From Rhizobium sp. CF080 (GTDB lineage Bacteria > Pseudomonadota > Alphaproteobacteria > Rhizobiales > Rhizobiaceae), in the NCBI RefSeq assembly GCF_000282095.2, contig NZ_AKKC02000004.1:1674001-1738000 (forward strand): DNA of 64,000 nucleotides. The letters run 5' to 3'. The notes below the pieces were generated by a model, which made no database searches, was not told where the DNA came from, and saw nothing but the letters and a program-made list of their open reading frames with translations. A program made the translations under genes and the position numbers. Below are positions 8,655-17,253 of this stretch, piece by piece; within the stretch, counting starts at the first letter, position 1; every line of letters starts with the position of its first letter.

Positions 8655-9231
8655 CGCGACAGCGACCTCCCGCAGCCAAAGGCTCGAAGCGGGGCTTCCC
8701 GGCCAAAGATTCCGACGAGATGCCGCCGCAATCGCCGCGCGCTTCAAACAGGCAAAGGTGCGTCCGGCCGTCACTGCCGTACTCACTTCACTTTATCGTA
8801 TGGGCCTCATCTCTACCACTGATGGAAGAACCTTTGTGTGGCGTCGCGCCGCGAGGGCTGTAACGTATTCGTTCGAAGCATCTGATCGCAGACTCGGTCG
8901 TTGGTCTTGAACCCATGCGAACCTTCGACTGCTGCACCACTGATCCAGGGATCTGAAATAGCTGGGGCTTTCCGGCCGCCGGCCAATCATTCGAAGGCTC
9001 GTCTAACCCGGAGCTTGATTTGTCCACCAGCGTAAATTCCGCTGCCTCCCGAAGCTGCATGGATTCCCTTTCCGTCATATATACGACCACATTCCGCTTG
9101 GCGCCGTTCGCGATAAGATCATCTACCAAAGACGGTGGCCGCAGCTTCACCTCTTTCAAAATGTTCAGGTTGTCTGCCGACCTCTCCTCCCATCACATAA
9201 AGTTCGCTTGGCCAGGGCGCCTCCTAACGCC
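8655..9231. other. Unassigned region with weak coding traces
   Basis: No gene can be supported over these roughly 580 bp. On the plus strand a frame through about 8700-8880 gives AAAIAARFKQAKVRPAV and LTSLYRMGLIST, which looks like a winged-helix-type tail of a larger lost protein. On the minus strand a 123-residue frame (8788-9159) starts MKEVKLRPPSLVDDLI but has no recognised family. Both may be debris. Confidence 0.3.
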
Positions 9232-9657
9232 TTAGCCGAAACGGCTTCTGGCAGTCGCGTTTTCCGCCAACACCAGACTTGCTGGCGGGGACCCGCTATC
9301 ATCGCCCTTGACGATCGCTGACACGTAGGCGAGTGCGTTCTTCATTCCGTTCATCGTGTAGGGCTTTTCTATAGCGCCGATAGCGCCGGCAAAATCGCCC
9401 GGGATCTTTTTGATATTGCCGCTGACGAAGACATAAGGAATGCCGGCGGCGGCCAATTCCCGGCCGACCTCTATCCCGGTCGGTCCATCCATGAGATGGA
9501 TGTCGACAAATGCGAAATCCGGCTTCGAAGTACTGATCTGCTCGCGCGCCTGGCTGCTGCTCATGGCAAGCCCTGTCACCTGGTGTCCTGCCATTTCCAC
9601 TTCGCTCTCCAGCTCCATGGCAAGTAGCATTTCGTCCTCGACAATCATGACTTTCAA
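9232..9657 (-). CDS. Single-domain response regulator
   Basis: This 141-residue protein is essentially one receiver domain: acidic pocket VEDE at residues 7-10, phosphoacceptor Asp52 in [11 protein letters not shown], a Ser/Thr switch in YVFVSGN and Lys in IEKPY. There is no DNA-binding output domain, so it acts by protein contact or as a phosphate relay. Its ATG overlaps the stop of the LOV kinase gene (ATGA), so it is almost certainly the cognate partner. Single-domain regulators of this kind accompany HWE/HisKA_2 kinases in alphaproteobacteria, often linked to general stress or light responses. Confidence 0.88.
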   Translation of the reverse strand: MKVMIVEDEMLLAMELESEVEMAGHQVTGLAMSSSQAREQISTSKPDFAFVDIHLMDGPTGIEVGRELAAAGIPYVFVSGNIKKIPGDFAGAIGAIEKPYTMNGMKNALAYVSAIVKGDDSGSPPASLVLAENATARSRFG

Positions 9658-10781
9658 TTGGCATTCTCCTGATGATCGCCAACGAGCAAAACGACCTCGA
9701 CGATCGCTTTTTGGCCTTCCCGCTTTCGCTCGATCTCTGCCCCGAGCTGCAAAGCGGACGCCTCAAGCAGCATCCGGCCGAGTTCGGCATTTTCAATATC
9801 AGGCTCTACTGGTTCGGATGTATCTTCAATCCTGATCAAGAAATGTCCGTTCAGTCGCCGGACGACGACGTGGATGTCGCCTCCCCCATCGCTCAGGCCC
9901 CGGCGAACTGCATCACCCACCAGCTCGTTTACGATCAGGGAAAGCGGCGTGGCCTTGACGGCTGGTACCAGCAATGGCGAAAGATCGAGCGAGAGCCGTA
10001 TATCTTTCCGGCCAGTTGTATCGACGAGGTCCGTCACGAGCTCACGCGTAAATTCGGACACGTCGAACTTCGACACGTCGTCTAGCGTGAACAGTTTTCG
10101 CTGGACCGTGCTGAGAGCCTCGATCCGGTTTAGCACTGACATCAAAGTTTTGCGCCGGCCATCGTCCCTGGTGACGCGCGCCTGCATCTTCACGATTGAT
10201 GCCATCGTCAACAGGTTGTTTTTCACGCGATGGTCGACTTCATGAACAAGCAACGTGCGTGCATCGAGCGCCGAACGAAGATTGGCCGTGTGTTTGGCAA
10301 CCTCAGCTTCCGCCTTATGCCGCGCGGCGGCCAGATCGGCCTCGCGGCTTTTGACATTGGTGAAGTCGAGCTGCGAGGCAAAGAAGTAGATGATCTTCCC
10401 AGCCTCGTCGCGGACAGGACTAATAAACACTGCATTCCAGAACGTGCTGCCGTCTTTCCGATAGTTGAGAATATCAATAGCGACGTCCTGACCCGCGACA
10501 ATCGCTTCCCGGATCTTTGAAACTGTCTCTCGATCCGTGTCCGGTCCCTGCAGAAAACGGCAGTTACGACCGATGATTTCATCATCGCTATACCCGGTCA
10601 TCTTTCGAAAAGCTTCGTTACAGAAGATGATCGTATTGTCTGACTGATTAGGATCGGTGACGATCATCGGCATGCGGGTTGCTTTGAAGGCCGCCGCGAA
10701 CGGATCCTCGCTAACATGCCCTGCGACAAGGCGATTACCCGCATTTCGGGCATCGGTTCGGTGCTGATCCTTTTCCTGCAT
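9654..10781 (-). CDS. Blue-light LOV-domain histidine kinase (HisKA_2/HWE type)
   Basis: This 375-residue protein uses the ATG at 10781; an upstream TTG at 10811 would add 10 residues. Residues about 25-145 form a PAS/LOV domain with the flavin-adduct motif GRNCRFLQ (reactive Cys74) and the conserved Gln in [10 protein letters not shown] coiled coil follows, then a HisKA_2-type box [10 protein letters not shown] with the likely phosphorylated His184. The ATPase region is odd: the N-box reads NELVGDAV, and the glycine-rich G1 and G2 boxes are poorly preserved ([21 protein letters not shown]). Light sensing looks intact, whereas catalytic autophosphorylation is uncertain. It is co-translated with the receiver gene. 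Confidence 0.85.
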   Translation of the reverse strand: MQEKDQHRTDARNAGNRLVAGHVSEDPFAAAFKATRMPMIVTDPNQSDNTIIFCNEAFRKMTGYSDDEIIGRNCRFLQGPDTDRETVSKIREAIVAGQDVAIDILNYRKDGSTFWNAVFISPVRDEAGKIIYFFASQLDFTNVKSREADLAAARHKAEAEVAKHTANLRSALDARTLLVHEVDHRVKNNLLTMASIVKMQARVTRDDGRRKTLMSVLNRIEALSTVQRKLFTLDDVSKFDVSEFTRELVTDLVDTTGRKDIRLSLDLSPLLVPAVKATPLSLIVNELVGDAVRRGLSDGGGDIHVVVRRLNGHFLIRIEDTSEPVEPDIENAELGRMLLEASALQLGAEIERKREGQKAIVEVVLLVGDHQENAN

Positions 10782-10959
10782 GAAGATCCCGGCGATGTTG
10801 TCCCGCGACAAAAGTCGCGGCGGTGAAATTGGTTCCTTGCAGCATGATCAAATTGGGGAATTGAGCTGCGCCTATATCTCGCATGTCACGCCTTCAGGAT
10901 CGTAGATGATCGTAGAGCGCCCGTTCATCTCAGGGGCCAACAAACGCTCGATAAGACGG

Positions 10960-11275
10960 GAAGCGCCGGTAACATCGAACAGGTCGCCGTTGTCTCGATC
11001 GATATCAGCGAACGAAAGAAGGGCCAGGAAGTCGAACGTCAGCTGGCGTCCATCATCGCCTCATCCAAGATGCTATCCTCGGCATTGACCTGGCGATGAC
11101 GATCGCCTCCTGGAATGCCGCGGCTGAACGGCTTTACGGTTACATGGCTGAGGAAATCGTCGGACGGTCGGTCCTGACCCTGGTTCCCGACGATCGGCTC
11201 GATGAGGAGCCGGCGCTGTTAGCCCAACTTAGGGCTGTGCTTCGGGTCGAACCCTACGAGACAAGACCATCCGCG
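10960..11275 (+). pseudogene. Frameshifted PAS-sensor remnant
   Basis: One frame reads VVSIDISERKKGQEVERQLA, the PAC-to-PAS linker of rhizobial sensor kinases. After a frameshift near 11060 another frame reads DAILGIDL, then SWNAAAERLYGYMAEEIVGR and LVPDDRLDEEPALLAQLR, a classic PAS core. The reading then loses similarity after YETR. No start, kinase domain or intact frame remains. It is therefore a relic of a multi-PAS sensor, probably related to the kinase tail at 8139. Confidence 0.65.
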
Positions 11276-11403
11276 TCACGCGTCATCTCCGAGAGGAGTG
11301 CCCCAGTTCGATGGACAATGTCGATAAGATCACGGAGCGGATGGGTGCGAGGTTCGCCATCAACAACCAGAAAAAGCTGGGCAGAAGTAGTGTGGGCAGC
11401 TGA

Positions 11404-11550
11404 CTTACCGCCAGAGGCGGCGCTTCGTCACGGCAGCGGTGAAGCGCAAAAGGGTACTGGTATTTCGACATTTCAAACGAACCTGGAGGCAAAAAGCGCC
11501 GCTATGTCGGCCCTGTTGACGACCCTGAGATCTCCCGGCTGGCTGCCGTG
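11404..11550 (+). pseudogene. Remnant of a GSU2403-like nucleotidyltransferase-fold protein
   Basis: The frame beginning at 11452 reads GYWYFDISNEPGGKKRRYVG and then PVDDPEISRLAAV. This resembles the internal segment of GSU2403-family nucleotidyltransferase-fold proteins, where a reduplicated Tyr/Trp motif precedes RYVGP. A neighbouring frame upstream gives RQRRRFVTAAVKRK, the preceding part, so at least one frameshift and large deletions separate the pieces. The family call rests on memory of the motif. Confidence 0.4.
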
Positions 11551-11595
11551 ATCATGACTGCCGGTTCCCGTTTCCTGATTGTCGTAAAAGGGACA

Positions 11596-11622
11596 GCGAG
11601 CGCGCCGGCCGGTGTCGCTCGC
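11596..11622 (-). terminator. Possible terminator of the nic operon
   Basis: GCGAGCG (11596-11602) and CGCTCGC (11616-11622) form a perfect 7-bp GC stem 30 bp beyond the nicX stop. On the minus strand it is followed by a short T run (CCCTTTT). The run is short, so efficiency is uncertain. Confidence 0.4.
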
Positions 11623-11651
11623 CTCGGTGTCATTACATGGATCGTAGTTCG

Positions 11652-12683
11652 TCAGGCGCGTTTTGCCGGCTGCATTTCCTTGATGGTGATTTCGCCGTTC
11701 ATCACGATCGGCTTGTCATCAAGGAAAAGGCTGCAATTGCGCATCGGGATATCGAGATGGCATGCGGTGTCGTTGGGGCCACCGAGCTCGTTGTTCGGGC
11801 CGGTAGAGAACATCACATTGCCGTAGAAGGAACGCAGCTCCATTCCCATGCCACCCGGGAACTGGGTCAGGCCATGCCACTTGGCGCGCCCGTCAAGACC
11901 CCAGCCGACATGCGACATGCCGAAGCCGCGCGGATCGTTGAAGCCGGCCATGTAGGATTTCACTAGCTCCGCATCGAGACCGCCGCGAATGTCGCGGATG
12001 ATGCCCTTCTCGATCGTGTAGGTGATGGGATCGCGCGCGTAGGTGTTAAACGGCAGCAGCACGTCGCCCGGCGCCACTACGATCTGGCCGTCGACGCCGT
12101 CATCAGCGCCGCCGGTGAAAACGAAACCGGCTGGCCAATGGTCCCAGCGGCCCGGCTCGTCGGAATAGCCGTATTCGCTCATGGTCGGATACATGCCGAT
12201 CTTGTAGGTGACATCCGTGCCGTGCTCGTTTGTGATGCGCATCACCTTGGCCTTGGAAAGGAGCTCCGCGCCCACTTCGACCCGTTCGCGTAGTTCCTTG
12301 GTCGGAATAAGCCGGGCCAGGAGATCGGCGGGCTCCACGGCCGTGACGATACGCGTGCCGGCGGCCTGGATCGCCATCTGCTCGTCGCTGAACAGCAGGA
12401 AGATCAGATCGACGACCATGTCGGCCTGTTTCAACGCTTCGACTGCGTCCGGATTTCCTGCCAGGCCGGTTTCACCGACGGCCCAGGCGCCATTGCCGGG
12501 CATCGGTGCGGGCAGGCGCATATGGTACATGCGCGCGCCGAGCATCTGGCCGGCGGCGAGGAATGCGTCCGCATAATCGAGGCGGTCGCTGCCCTGCGAA
12601 AGCACGATGACCTTTTCACCCTCATGTACGCCGCTGAGTTCGAGTTGGATTTTGCATATGGCCGTTAAAGTGCTGATATCCAT
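11652..12683 (-). CDS. nicX: 2,5-dihydroxypyridine 5,6-dioxygenase NicX
   Basis: This 343-residue protein of the M29 aminopeptidase-like fold opens the ring of 2,5-dihydroxypyridine to N-formylmaleamate with Fe(II) and O2. Candidate metal ligands His258 (MSHVGWG) and the HxD pair His309/Asp311 (ACHLDIP) reproduce the two-His/one-Asp spacing known for Pseudomonas NicX. The start at 12683 (MDISTLTAICK) fits the family length. It is the last gene of the nicC-F-E-D-X run, all on the minus strand, and the flanking genes encode the preceding and following steps. The assignment rests on both motif and context. Confidence 0.9.
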   Translation of the reverse strand: MDISTLTAICKIQLELSGVHEGEKVIVLSQGSDRLDYADAFLAAGQMLGARMYHMRLPAPMPGNGAWAVGETGLAGNPDAVEALKQADMVVDLIFLLFSDEQMAIQAAGTRIVTAVEPADLLARLIPTKELRERVEVGAELLSKAKVMRITNEHGTDVTYKIGMYPTMSEYGYSDEPGRWDHWPAGFVFTGGADDGVDGQIVVAPGDVLLPFNTYARDPITYTIEKGIIRDIRGGLDAELVKSYMAGFNDPRGFGMSHVGWGLDGRAKWHGLTQFPGGMGMELRSFYGNVMFSTGPNNELGGPNDTACHLDIPMRNCSLFLDDKPIVMNGEITIKEMQPAKRA

Positions 12684-12713
12684 GATTGTCGTTCCCTTTC
12701 TACTCGTTTGTGG

Positions 12714-13538
12714 TCAGTGCTTGCGCCCGCCGGTAAGCACCGGCGTGAGGACTTCGAAGAAGCCGCGGAAATTGTCCCAGGGGACCATGTGCCCTGCCCC
12801 CGGAATGGCGATGATCGGGATCGTCGGATTGGCCGCAGCCAGATCAGCGGCAGCAGACGGCGTCACGACCGGGCTTTCTGCACCGCGCAGCAGGATCGCC
12901 GGCCGCGTCAGCTTCTTCCAGAACGGGAAGAAGTCTTCCGCCTGAAAATTTGCATGGGTTTCCAGCACGGCCGTCTCGTCGCAGCTCGGTAGGACTTCCA
13001 GACGCAGCCTAAGCTCGCGCTCCGGCCATTTCGGATAGAAGCGCCGGACTTCCTCCAGCGAACTGCCGCGTTTTGCCTCATTCATCTGGGACAGGAACGA
13101 TTCCTGCGTCGTCGGATACGGACCGCGATCGGGTCCGGATGTCGGCGGATCGACAAGGATCAGGTTGCGCAGGCCATCGGGCGCATGCAGTACCGCATAG
13201 GCAGCCGCGATGCGGGCGCCGAGCGAGTGGCCGATGACGATCTGGTCGGTGATGCCGAGGGCGCCGACGATGCCCGTCACATCCGCCGCATAGTCCTCGA
13301 TCCGATAGCTTCCGGCCGGCGCGATATCGGTCTGGCCACGGCCGCGCAGATCCGGCACCACGACACGGAAACCGAATTCCGAAATGGGCACCGCAAGGAA
13401 ATCTGCGGTCGCCGCCGGACTGGTAATCCCCGGCAGCATGATGACCGTGCCTTTTTCAGCTTCCCCATAAACGAGCAGGTGGTGGCGCAGGCCATTGGCT
13501 TCGACGAACTGGGATTTTCCGGAAATCTCGATCACCAT
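12714..13538 (-). CDS. nicD: N-formylmaleamate deformylase NicD (alpha/beta hydrolase)
   Basis: This 274-residue alpha/beta hydrolase has a visible triad: Ser105 in IGHSLGA, Asp130 in LILVDPP and His250 in GAGHMVPW, close to the spacing in Pseudomonas NicD. It removes formate from N-formylmaleamate to give maleamate. The ATG at 13538 is one base downstream of the nicE stop (TGAGATG). A longer frame upstream would overlap nicE and lacks family similarity. Without the neighbours it would be a generic hydrolase; the flanking nicX, nicE and nicF genes make the function likely. Confidence 0.87.
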   Translation of the reverse strand: MVIEISGKSQFVEANGLRHHLLVYGEAEKGTVIMLPGITSPAATADFLAVPISEFGFRVVVPDLRGRGQTDIAPAGSYRIEDYAADVTGIVGALGITDQIVIGHSLGARIAAAYAVLHAPDGLRNLILVDPPTSGPDRGPYPTTQESFLSQMNEAKRGSSLEEVRRFYPKWPERELRLRLEVLPSCDETAVLETHANFQAEDFFPFWKKLTRPAILLRGAESPVVTPSAAADLAAANPTIPIIAIPGAGHMVPWDNFRGFFEVLTPVLTGGRKH

Positions 13539-13539
13539 C

Positions 13540-14301
13540 TCAGGCAGCCTTCCTGAGGGGGATATTGCCGAGTGCGGCGCCGGCACCGGGGACAGAAGGT
13601 TCAAGACCAAGCGACAGCAGGATCTCGCGGACGGTCGATGTCGCAGCCGTCAGCACCGGCAGGCCGGTCTGGTCCTGGACGAGCTGCACCGACGGGAAGG
13701 ACGGCATCTGCACGCAGGCGCTCAGCACGATGCCATCGGCCTTTGAAAGATCAAGCCGCGAGACATATCCGGGCAGTGCTGCCGGATCGAGACGTCCGAC
13801 CATCAGATTGTCCGATACGGAAAGGCTGATGCTATCGACAACGGTAATGCCTTCGGCCTCGATATAATCGATGACCATTTTGGTGAGCGGCGGCATATAG
13901 GGTGCGACCAGCGCGATCTTGCGCAGGCCGAGATCGTTGATCGTGCGGACCAGTGCGCCCGCGCTGCTGACGATAGGCACGTTGCGGCCGGTTTCCTGTT
14001 TGATGACGCCGTTGAGTTTTGCCTCGATACCGTGATGGGCGCCGGCGCCGCGAGACATGAGAGCGACGAGGCAGGCATAGGCCGCGACATCGATGCTTGC
14101 GTCACCGACTTCGGCTGCGCAGCGCTCGCCGTCGTTGACCATGCAGGACAGTGATTCCACATCCACCGTTTTCAGCCGGGCGCGGCTGGCGTGGAACGTG
14201 AACTGCGAACCGTGCTGCTTCGCATGCGCGGCCAGCATGAGCGGGATTTCCGTCTCCATCGTGGTGTTGGAGCTTGGAACGATCAGTCCTATACGATGCA
14301 T
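13540..14301 (-). CDS. nicE: Maleate cis-trans isomerase NicE
   Basis: This 253-residue Asp/Glu racemase-superfamily enzyme has the two catalytic cysteines of maleate isomerases: Cys77 in AYACLVALMSRG and Cys196 in VLSACVQMPS. The N-terminus IGLIVPSSNTTMETE carries the carboxylate-binding Ser/Asn/Thr cluster. It converts maleate to fumarate without a cofactor, delivering carbon to the citric acid cycle. It lies between nicF and nicD. The ribosome site GGAAAGGAGG precedes the ATG at 14301. It is only distantly similar to the racemase at 323-1039, so the two are unlikely to be redundant. Confidence 0.9.
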   Translation of the reverse strand: MHRIGLIVPSSNTTMETEIPLMLAAHAKQHGSQFTFHASRARLKTVDVESLSCMVNDGERCAAEVGDASIDVAAYACLVALMSRGAGAHHGIEAKLNGVIKQETGRNVPIVSSAGALVRTINDLGLRKIALVAPYMPPLTKMVIDYIEAEGITVVDSISLSVSDNLMVGRLDPAALPGYVSRLDLSKADGIVLSACVQMPSFPSVQLVQDQTGLPVLTAATSTVREILLSLGLEPSVPGAGAALGNIPLRKAA

Positions 14302-14365
14302 AAGTTCCTCCTTTCCCGATCCTTACGGAACGAAAGCTTGCGGGTATTGGGTTGTGGTTCGGGCG

Positions 14366-15010
14366 TCAGGCCTGGCGGATGGCCACACCGGCGAGATAGT
14401 CCAGCGCGTCATCCAGACCGATGACGTCGCCATATTTCTGGTCGATATCGAAAAGGTTGGCGTCGTGGGGAACCGATGCCCGGTCGGCGACGCATTCGCG
14501 CGGCACGAGAACATCGAAGCCGCTCTGCACCGCATCGACAGCACTGGCGCGCACACATCCGCTGGTGGTTGCGCCGGTGATCACGACCGTATCGACATGC
14601 AGAGCGGCGAGATGCGACGCGAGGTCCGTGCCGAAGAAGGCGGATGCTCCGTGCTTGACGACGAGCACTTCGTCCTCACGACGGCCAAGGCGCCCATCGA
14701 TCTCGACTAGACGCGTGCCGAGGAGAAGCGATGCCATTCCCGTTGCCTTGCGCAGCCACGCCAACGTTTTGACGTGTCCCTTTTCATAGGCGATGGTGGT
14801 GAAGATCACCGGCAGGTTGCGGCTGCGCGCCATATCGAGGAGCGTTCGGGTCGCTTCCACCTGGCTCGTCATGTCGGACGCGGTCGGATAAACCGGATCC
14901 GTGAAACCATAGGTGAAATCGACGACGACGATGGCGAGACGCTTGCCGCGTTCGAGACGCGCTCCGAACCCTGCCGTCGTATAAACCTGGCGGACTTGTG
15001 CAGAGGACAT
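14366..15010 (-). CDS. nicF: Maleamate amidohydrolase NicF (isochorismatase-like)
   Basis: This 214-residue cysteine hydrolase of the isochorismatase/N-carbamoylsarcosine amidase family has the triad Asp31 (VVDFTYGF), Lys119 (VKHGASAFFGT) and Cys152 (TTSGCVRAS). It hydrolyses maleamate to maleate and ammonia. The ATG at 15010 sits 4 bases beyond the nicC stop; a longer open frame to 15244 is an artefact that overlaps nicC. The order after nicC and before nicE matches the pathway, although gene order in Pseudomonas differs. Confidence 0.9.
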   Translation of the reverse strand: MSSAQVRQVYTTAGFGARLERGKRLAIVVVDFTYGFTDPVYPTASDMTSQVEATRTLLDMARSRNLPVIFTTIAYEKGHVKTLAWLRKATGMASLLLGTRLVEIDGRLGRREDEVLVVKHGASAFFGTDLASHLAALHVDTVVITGATTSGCVRASAVDAVQSGFDVLVPRECVADRASVPHDANLFDIDQKYGDVIGLDDALDYLAGVAIRQA

Positions 15011-15014
15011 CGCT

Positions 15015-16235
15015 TTACTCCGCTGCCTGACTGAGGGGGCGCGTGTCGCGCAACTGGGCGGCCGCGTCGTATTCGTAGACCCAGTTTGCTCCCAGCCCGC
15101 TCGATTGCGGATTGATGAAGCTTTTCCAACGGTAACCGAGGTCGCGCTTAATCTGCGCGAACCTGGAACTGAGGTGATAGGTGCGGCCACGCTCACGCGA
15201 TTCCAGCTGGACGCGGCTCGTGCGCGGACGTCGCAGGCTCTCATACCGCTTCAGTGCTTCGGGTACATCGGCCGTGTCGGACAAGGCGCCGGACAGTACG
15301 AAACCATCCTCGATCGCCATGGCCGCCCCCTGCGACAGGAAAGGTAGCATCGGATGCGCGGCATCGCCGAGCAGGGTCATACGGCCCTTGGTCCAGGTCG
15401 GCATCGGATCGCGGTCGAAGAGGCCCCATTTGAAGACATTATCGGCGCGCGAGAAGAGTTTCTGCAAGTTCTCGTGCCAGCCCTTGTAACCGGCCAGCAG
15501 TTCGTCACGGCTGGAGCGGACGTTCCAGGATTCCTGGACCCAGTCTTTGGTTTCCAGAACCGCGACGATGTTCACCGCAGCACCGCCCGACACGTAATAG
15601 GTGACGACATGGCCGTTCGGCCCCAGCCAGAACGAGCTGTCGGGCGTCACATAATCGAAGGGTGGCTTATCGAAGGGCACGACCGCGCGCCAGCACATGT
15701 TGCCGGTGAAGAGCGACGGCTCATCGCCGAACAGCGACTTACGGACCGTCGAATGGATACCGTCCGCGCCGATGATCACGTCGGCCTCGAATTCCTTCCC
15801 ATCCGCGAAGGTCGCAAACGCGGTGTTTCCCTTCTGGCCGACCTCCATGCAAGCCGTTCCGAGCGTCGTCGCCTCGAGATCGATACGCTCGAGCAGGATA
15901 CGATGCAGGTCGGCGCGATGGACGTGGAAGAAGGGCGCTCCGTAAAGCCGCGGGCAATCCTCGGCAAGCGGCGTGCGCCACATCTCGCGCGCCGTCTTCC
16001 AGTTCCGGCCGATGATGTTCTGCGGTAGGAAACTGATCTTTTGCAGGGGCTCGAATACATCCAGCGCCCGCATGATCTTGACGGCGTTGGGCGTCATCTG
16101 GATGCCCGCACCGACTTCGCCGAACGCGGGTGCACGCTCGAAGATATGCGAGTCGATTCCGCGTCTTTTCAGCGAAGCGGCCAGCGCGACGCCGCCTATG
16201 CCCCCACCAATTATACCTACCTTCAGCTTACGCAT
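15015..16235 (-). CDS. nicC: 6-hydroxynicotinate 3-monooxygenase NicC
   Basis: This 406-residue group A flavoprotein monooxygenase has the FAD GxGxxG motif at residues 9-14 (IGGGIGG), a DG motif in IIGADGIHSTVR and a GD motif in LLGDAAHPMLPFLSQGAA. NicC decarboxylates and hydroxylates 6-hydroxynicotinate to 2,5-dihydroxypyridine using NADH. By sequence alone it could be a salicylate hydroxylase-like enzyme; the downstream nicF-E-D-X genes make NicC the best call. The start at 16235 (MRKLKVGIIG) is standard. It is separated by about 130 bp, including a candidate operator, from the permease gene upstream, so it may head its own transcript. Confidence 0.85.
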   Translation of the reverse strand: MRKLKVGIIGGGIGGVALAASLKRRGIDSHIFERAPAFGEVGAGIQMTPNAVKIMRALDVFEPLQKISFLPQNIIGRNWKTAREMWRTPLAEDCPRLYGAPFFHVHRADLHRILLERIDLEATTLGTACMEVGQKGNTAFATFADGKEFEADVIIGADGIHSTVRKSLFGDEPSLFTGNMCWRAVVPFDKPPFDYVTPDSSFWLGPNGHVVTYYVSGGAAVNIVAVLETKDWVQESWNVRSSRDELLAGYKGWHENLQKLFSRADNVFKWGLFDRDPMPTWTKGRMTLLGDAAHPMLPFLSQGAAMAIEDGFVLSGALSDTADVPEALKRYESLRRPRTSRVQLESRERGRTYHLSSRFAQIKRDLGYRWKSFINPQSSGLGANWVYEYDAAAQLRDTRPLSQAAE

Positions 16236-16298
16236 TCTCGTGTCCGTCCTGCATTTTCTTTGTTTGCCGGCCCGATAGGGAGCCGATATATTGCACGC

Positions 16299-16311
16299 GT
16301 AATATTGCATA
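16299..16311 (-). promoter_or_regulatory. Degenerate TATAC-type operator before nicC
   Basis: The minus strand reads TATGCAATATTAC, a variant of the TATAC-RW-TATAC motif found before the four other units of this region, with one substitution and one inserted base. It lies about 65 bp upstream of nicC. It is weaker than the other copies. Confidence 0.4.
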
Positions 16312-16368
16312 CGATTTTAGCGCGACGACTTCACGTCATCCGGGGTCGCCGAATTCAGTGAAATCCGC

Positions 16369-17253
16369 CTACCGCCCTGCCCTCAGCCTCGGATTGAGCA
16401 CATCGGTCAGGTGGTCCCCGAAGACATTGAGTGCCGCGACCACGACAAGGATGCCAAGCCCCGGAAACACCGCCATCCACCAGGCGCGGGTCAGGAACTG
16501 CTGCGCCTCGTTGAGCATCAGGCCCCAGCTTGGGTTGGCCGAGTCGCCAAGACCGAGGAAGCTCAGGCCCGCTTCGAGCAGGATCGCCGAGGACACCTGC
16601 ATGGTCATCGCAACGATCAGCGGCGGCATGGCGTTCGGCAAGATTTCCGAAAAGATGATGACCTGCCCTTTCTGTCCGCCGGCGCGCGCCGCGAGCACGT
16701 ATTCGCGCTCGCGCAGGCTGAGGAATTCGCCGCGGGTGATACGCGCCACTTCCGGCCAGCCCAGGAGGCCGATCGTCAGGATAATGAAGAGAATATTGCT
16801 GCCGAACAGCGCGATGATCAGCAGCGCCAGGAAGAAGCGCGGAATGACCTGGAACAGTTCGGCGATGCGCATTAGGACAATATCGACGAAACCCCGACAA
16901 TAACCCGATACGGCGCCGAGCGTCACGCCGATGATGCAGGCGGTGATGGCGGCAAGCACGCCGACCATCAGCGATGTCCGGGCGCCGTATGCGAACCGGC
17001 TGAACACGTCGCGGCCAAGATCGTCCGTACCCATGAAATGCGCAAGGCTTGGTGGATCGAAGGAATTGTTGCCCATCGTGTTGACGTCGCCGAGGAACGG
17101 CGGGACGAGGATGGCGAAGACTGCCATGACGCAAAGCGTGATAAAGGCGACCGTCGCCGATCCCTCGAGCCGCAAGGCCCGGATCGGATCGAAAAGCCCG
17201 GAGATGCGTCCGCGGATACCGGGGGCGGCGATGTGATGATCTGGAATGGTCAT
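16369..17253 (-). CDS. Oligopeptide-type ABC permease, DppC-like
   Basis: This 294-residue membrane protein has the cytoplasmic N-terminal extension and OppC/DppC hallmarks: a long periplasmic loop with FMGTDDLGRDVFSR, and an EAA loop (EYVLAARAGGQKGQ...ILPNAMPP). It pairs with the DppB-like protein, whose stop overlaps this start by one base (TAATG). The importer also needs the binding protein (20097) and fused ATPase (23849) encoded on the other strand. This suggests uptake of a pyridine or amide compound rather than peptides, but the substrate is inferred only from the adjacent nic genes. Confidence 0.88.
   Translation of the reverse strand: MTIPDHHIAAPGIRGRISGLFDPIRALRLEGSATVAFITLCVMAVFAILVPPFLGDVNTMGNNSFDPPSLAHFMGTDDLGRDVFSRFAYGARTSLMVGVLAAITACIIGVTLGAVSGYCRGFVDIVLMRIAELFQVIPRFFLALLIIALFGSNILFIILTIGLLGWPEVARITRGEFLSLREREYVLAARAGGQKGQVIIFSEILPNAMPPLIVAMTMQVSSAILLEAGLSFLGLGDSANPSWGLMLNEAQQFLTRAWWMAVFPGLGILVVVAALNVFGDHLTDVLNPRLRAGR

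Noticed and set aside
8788-9159. 123-residue minus-strand frame
   Set aside because: It has no recognised family and overlaps plus-strand coding traces; kept only as a note in the unassigned region.
15011-15244. N-terminal extension of nicF
   Set aside because: The open frame extends 78 codons into nicC, but residues there are antisense-like in composition and the standard start at 15010 gives the family length.
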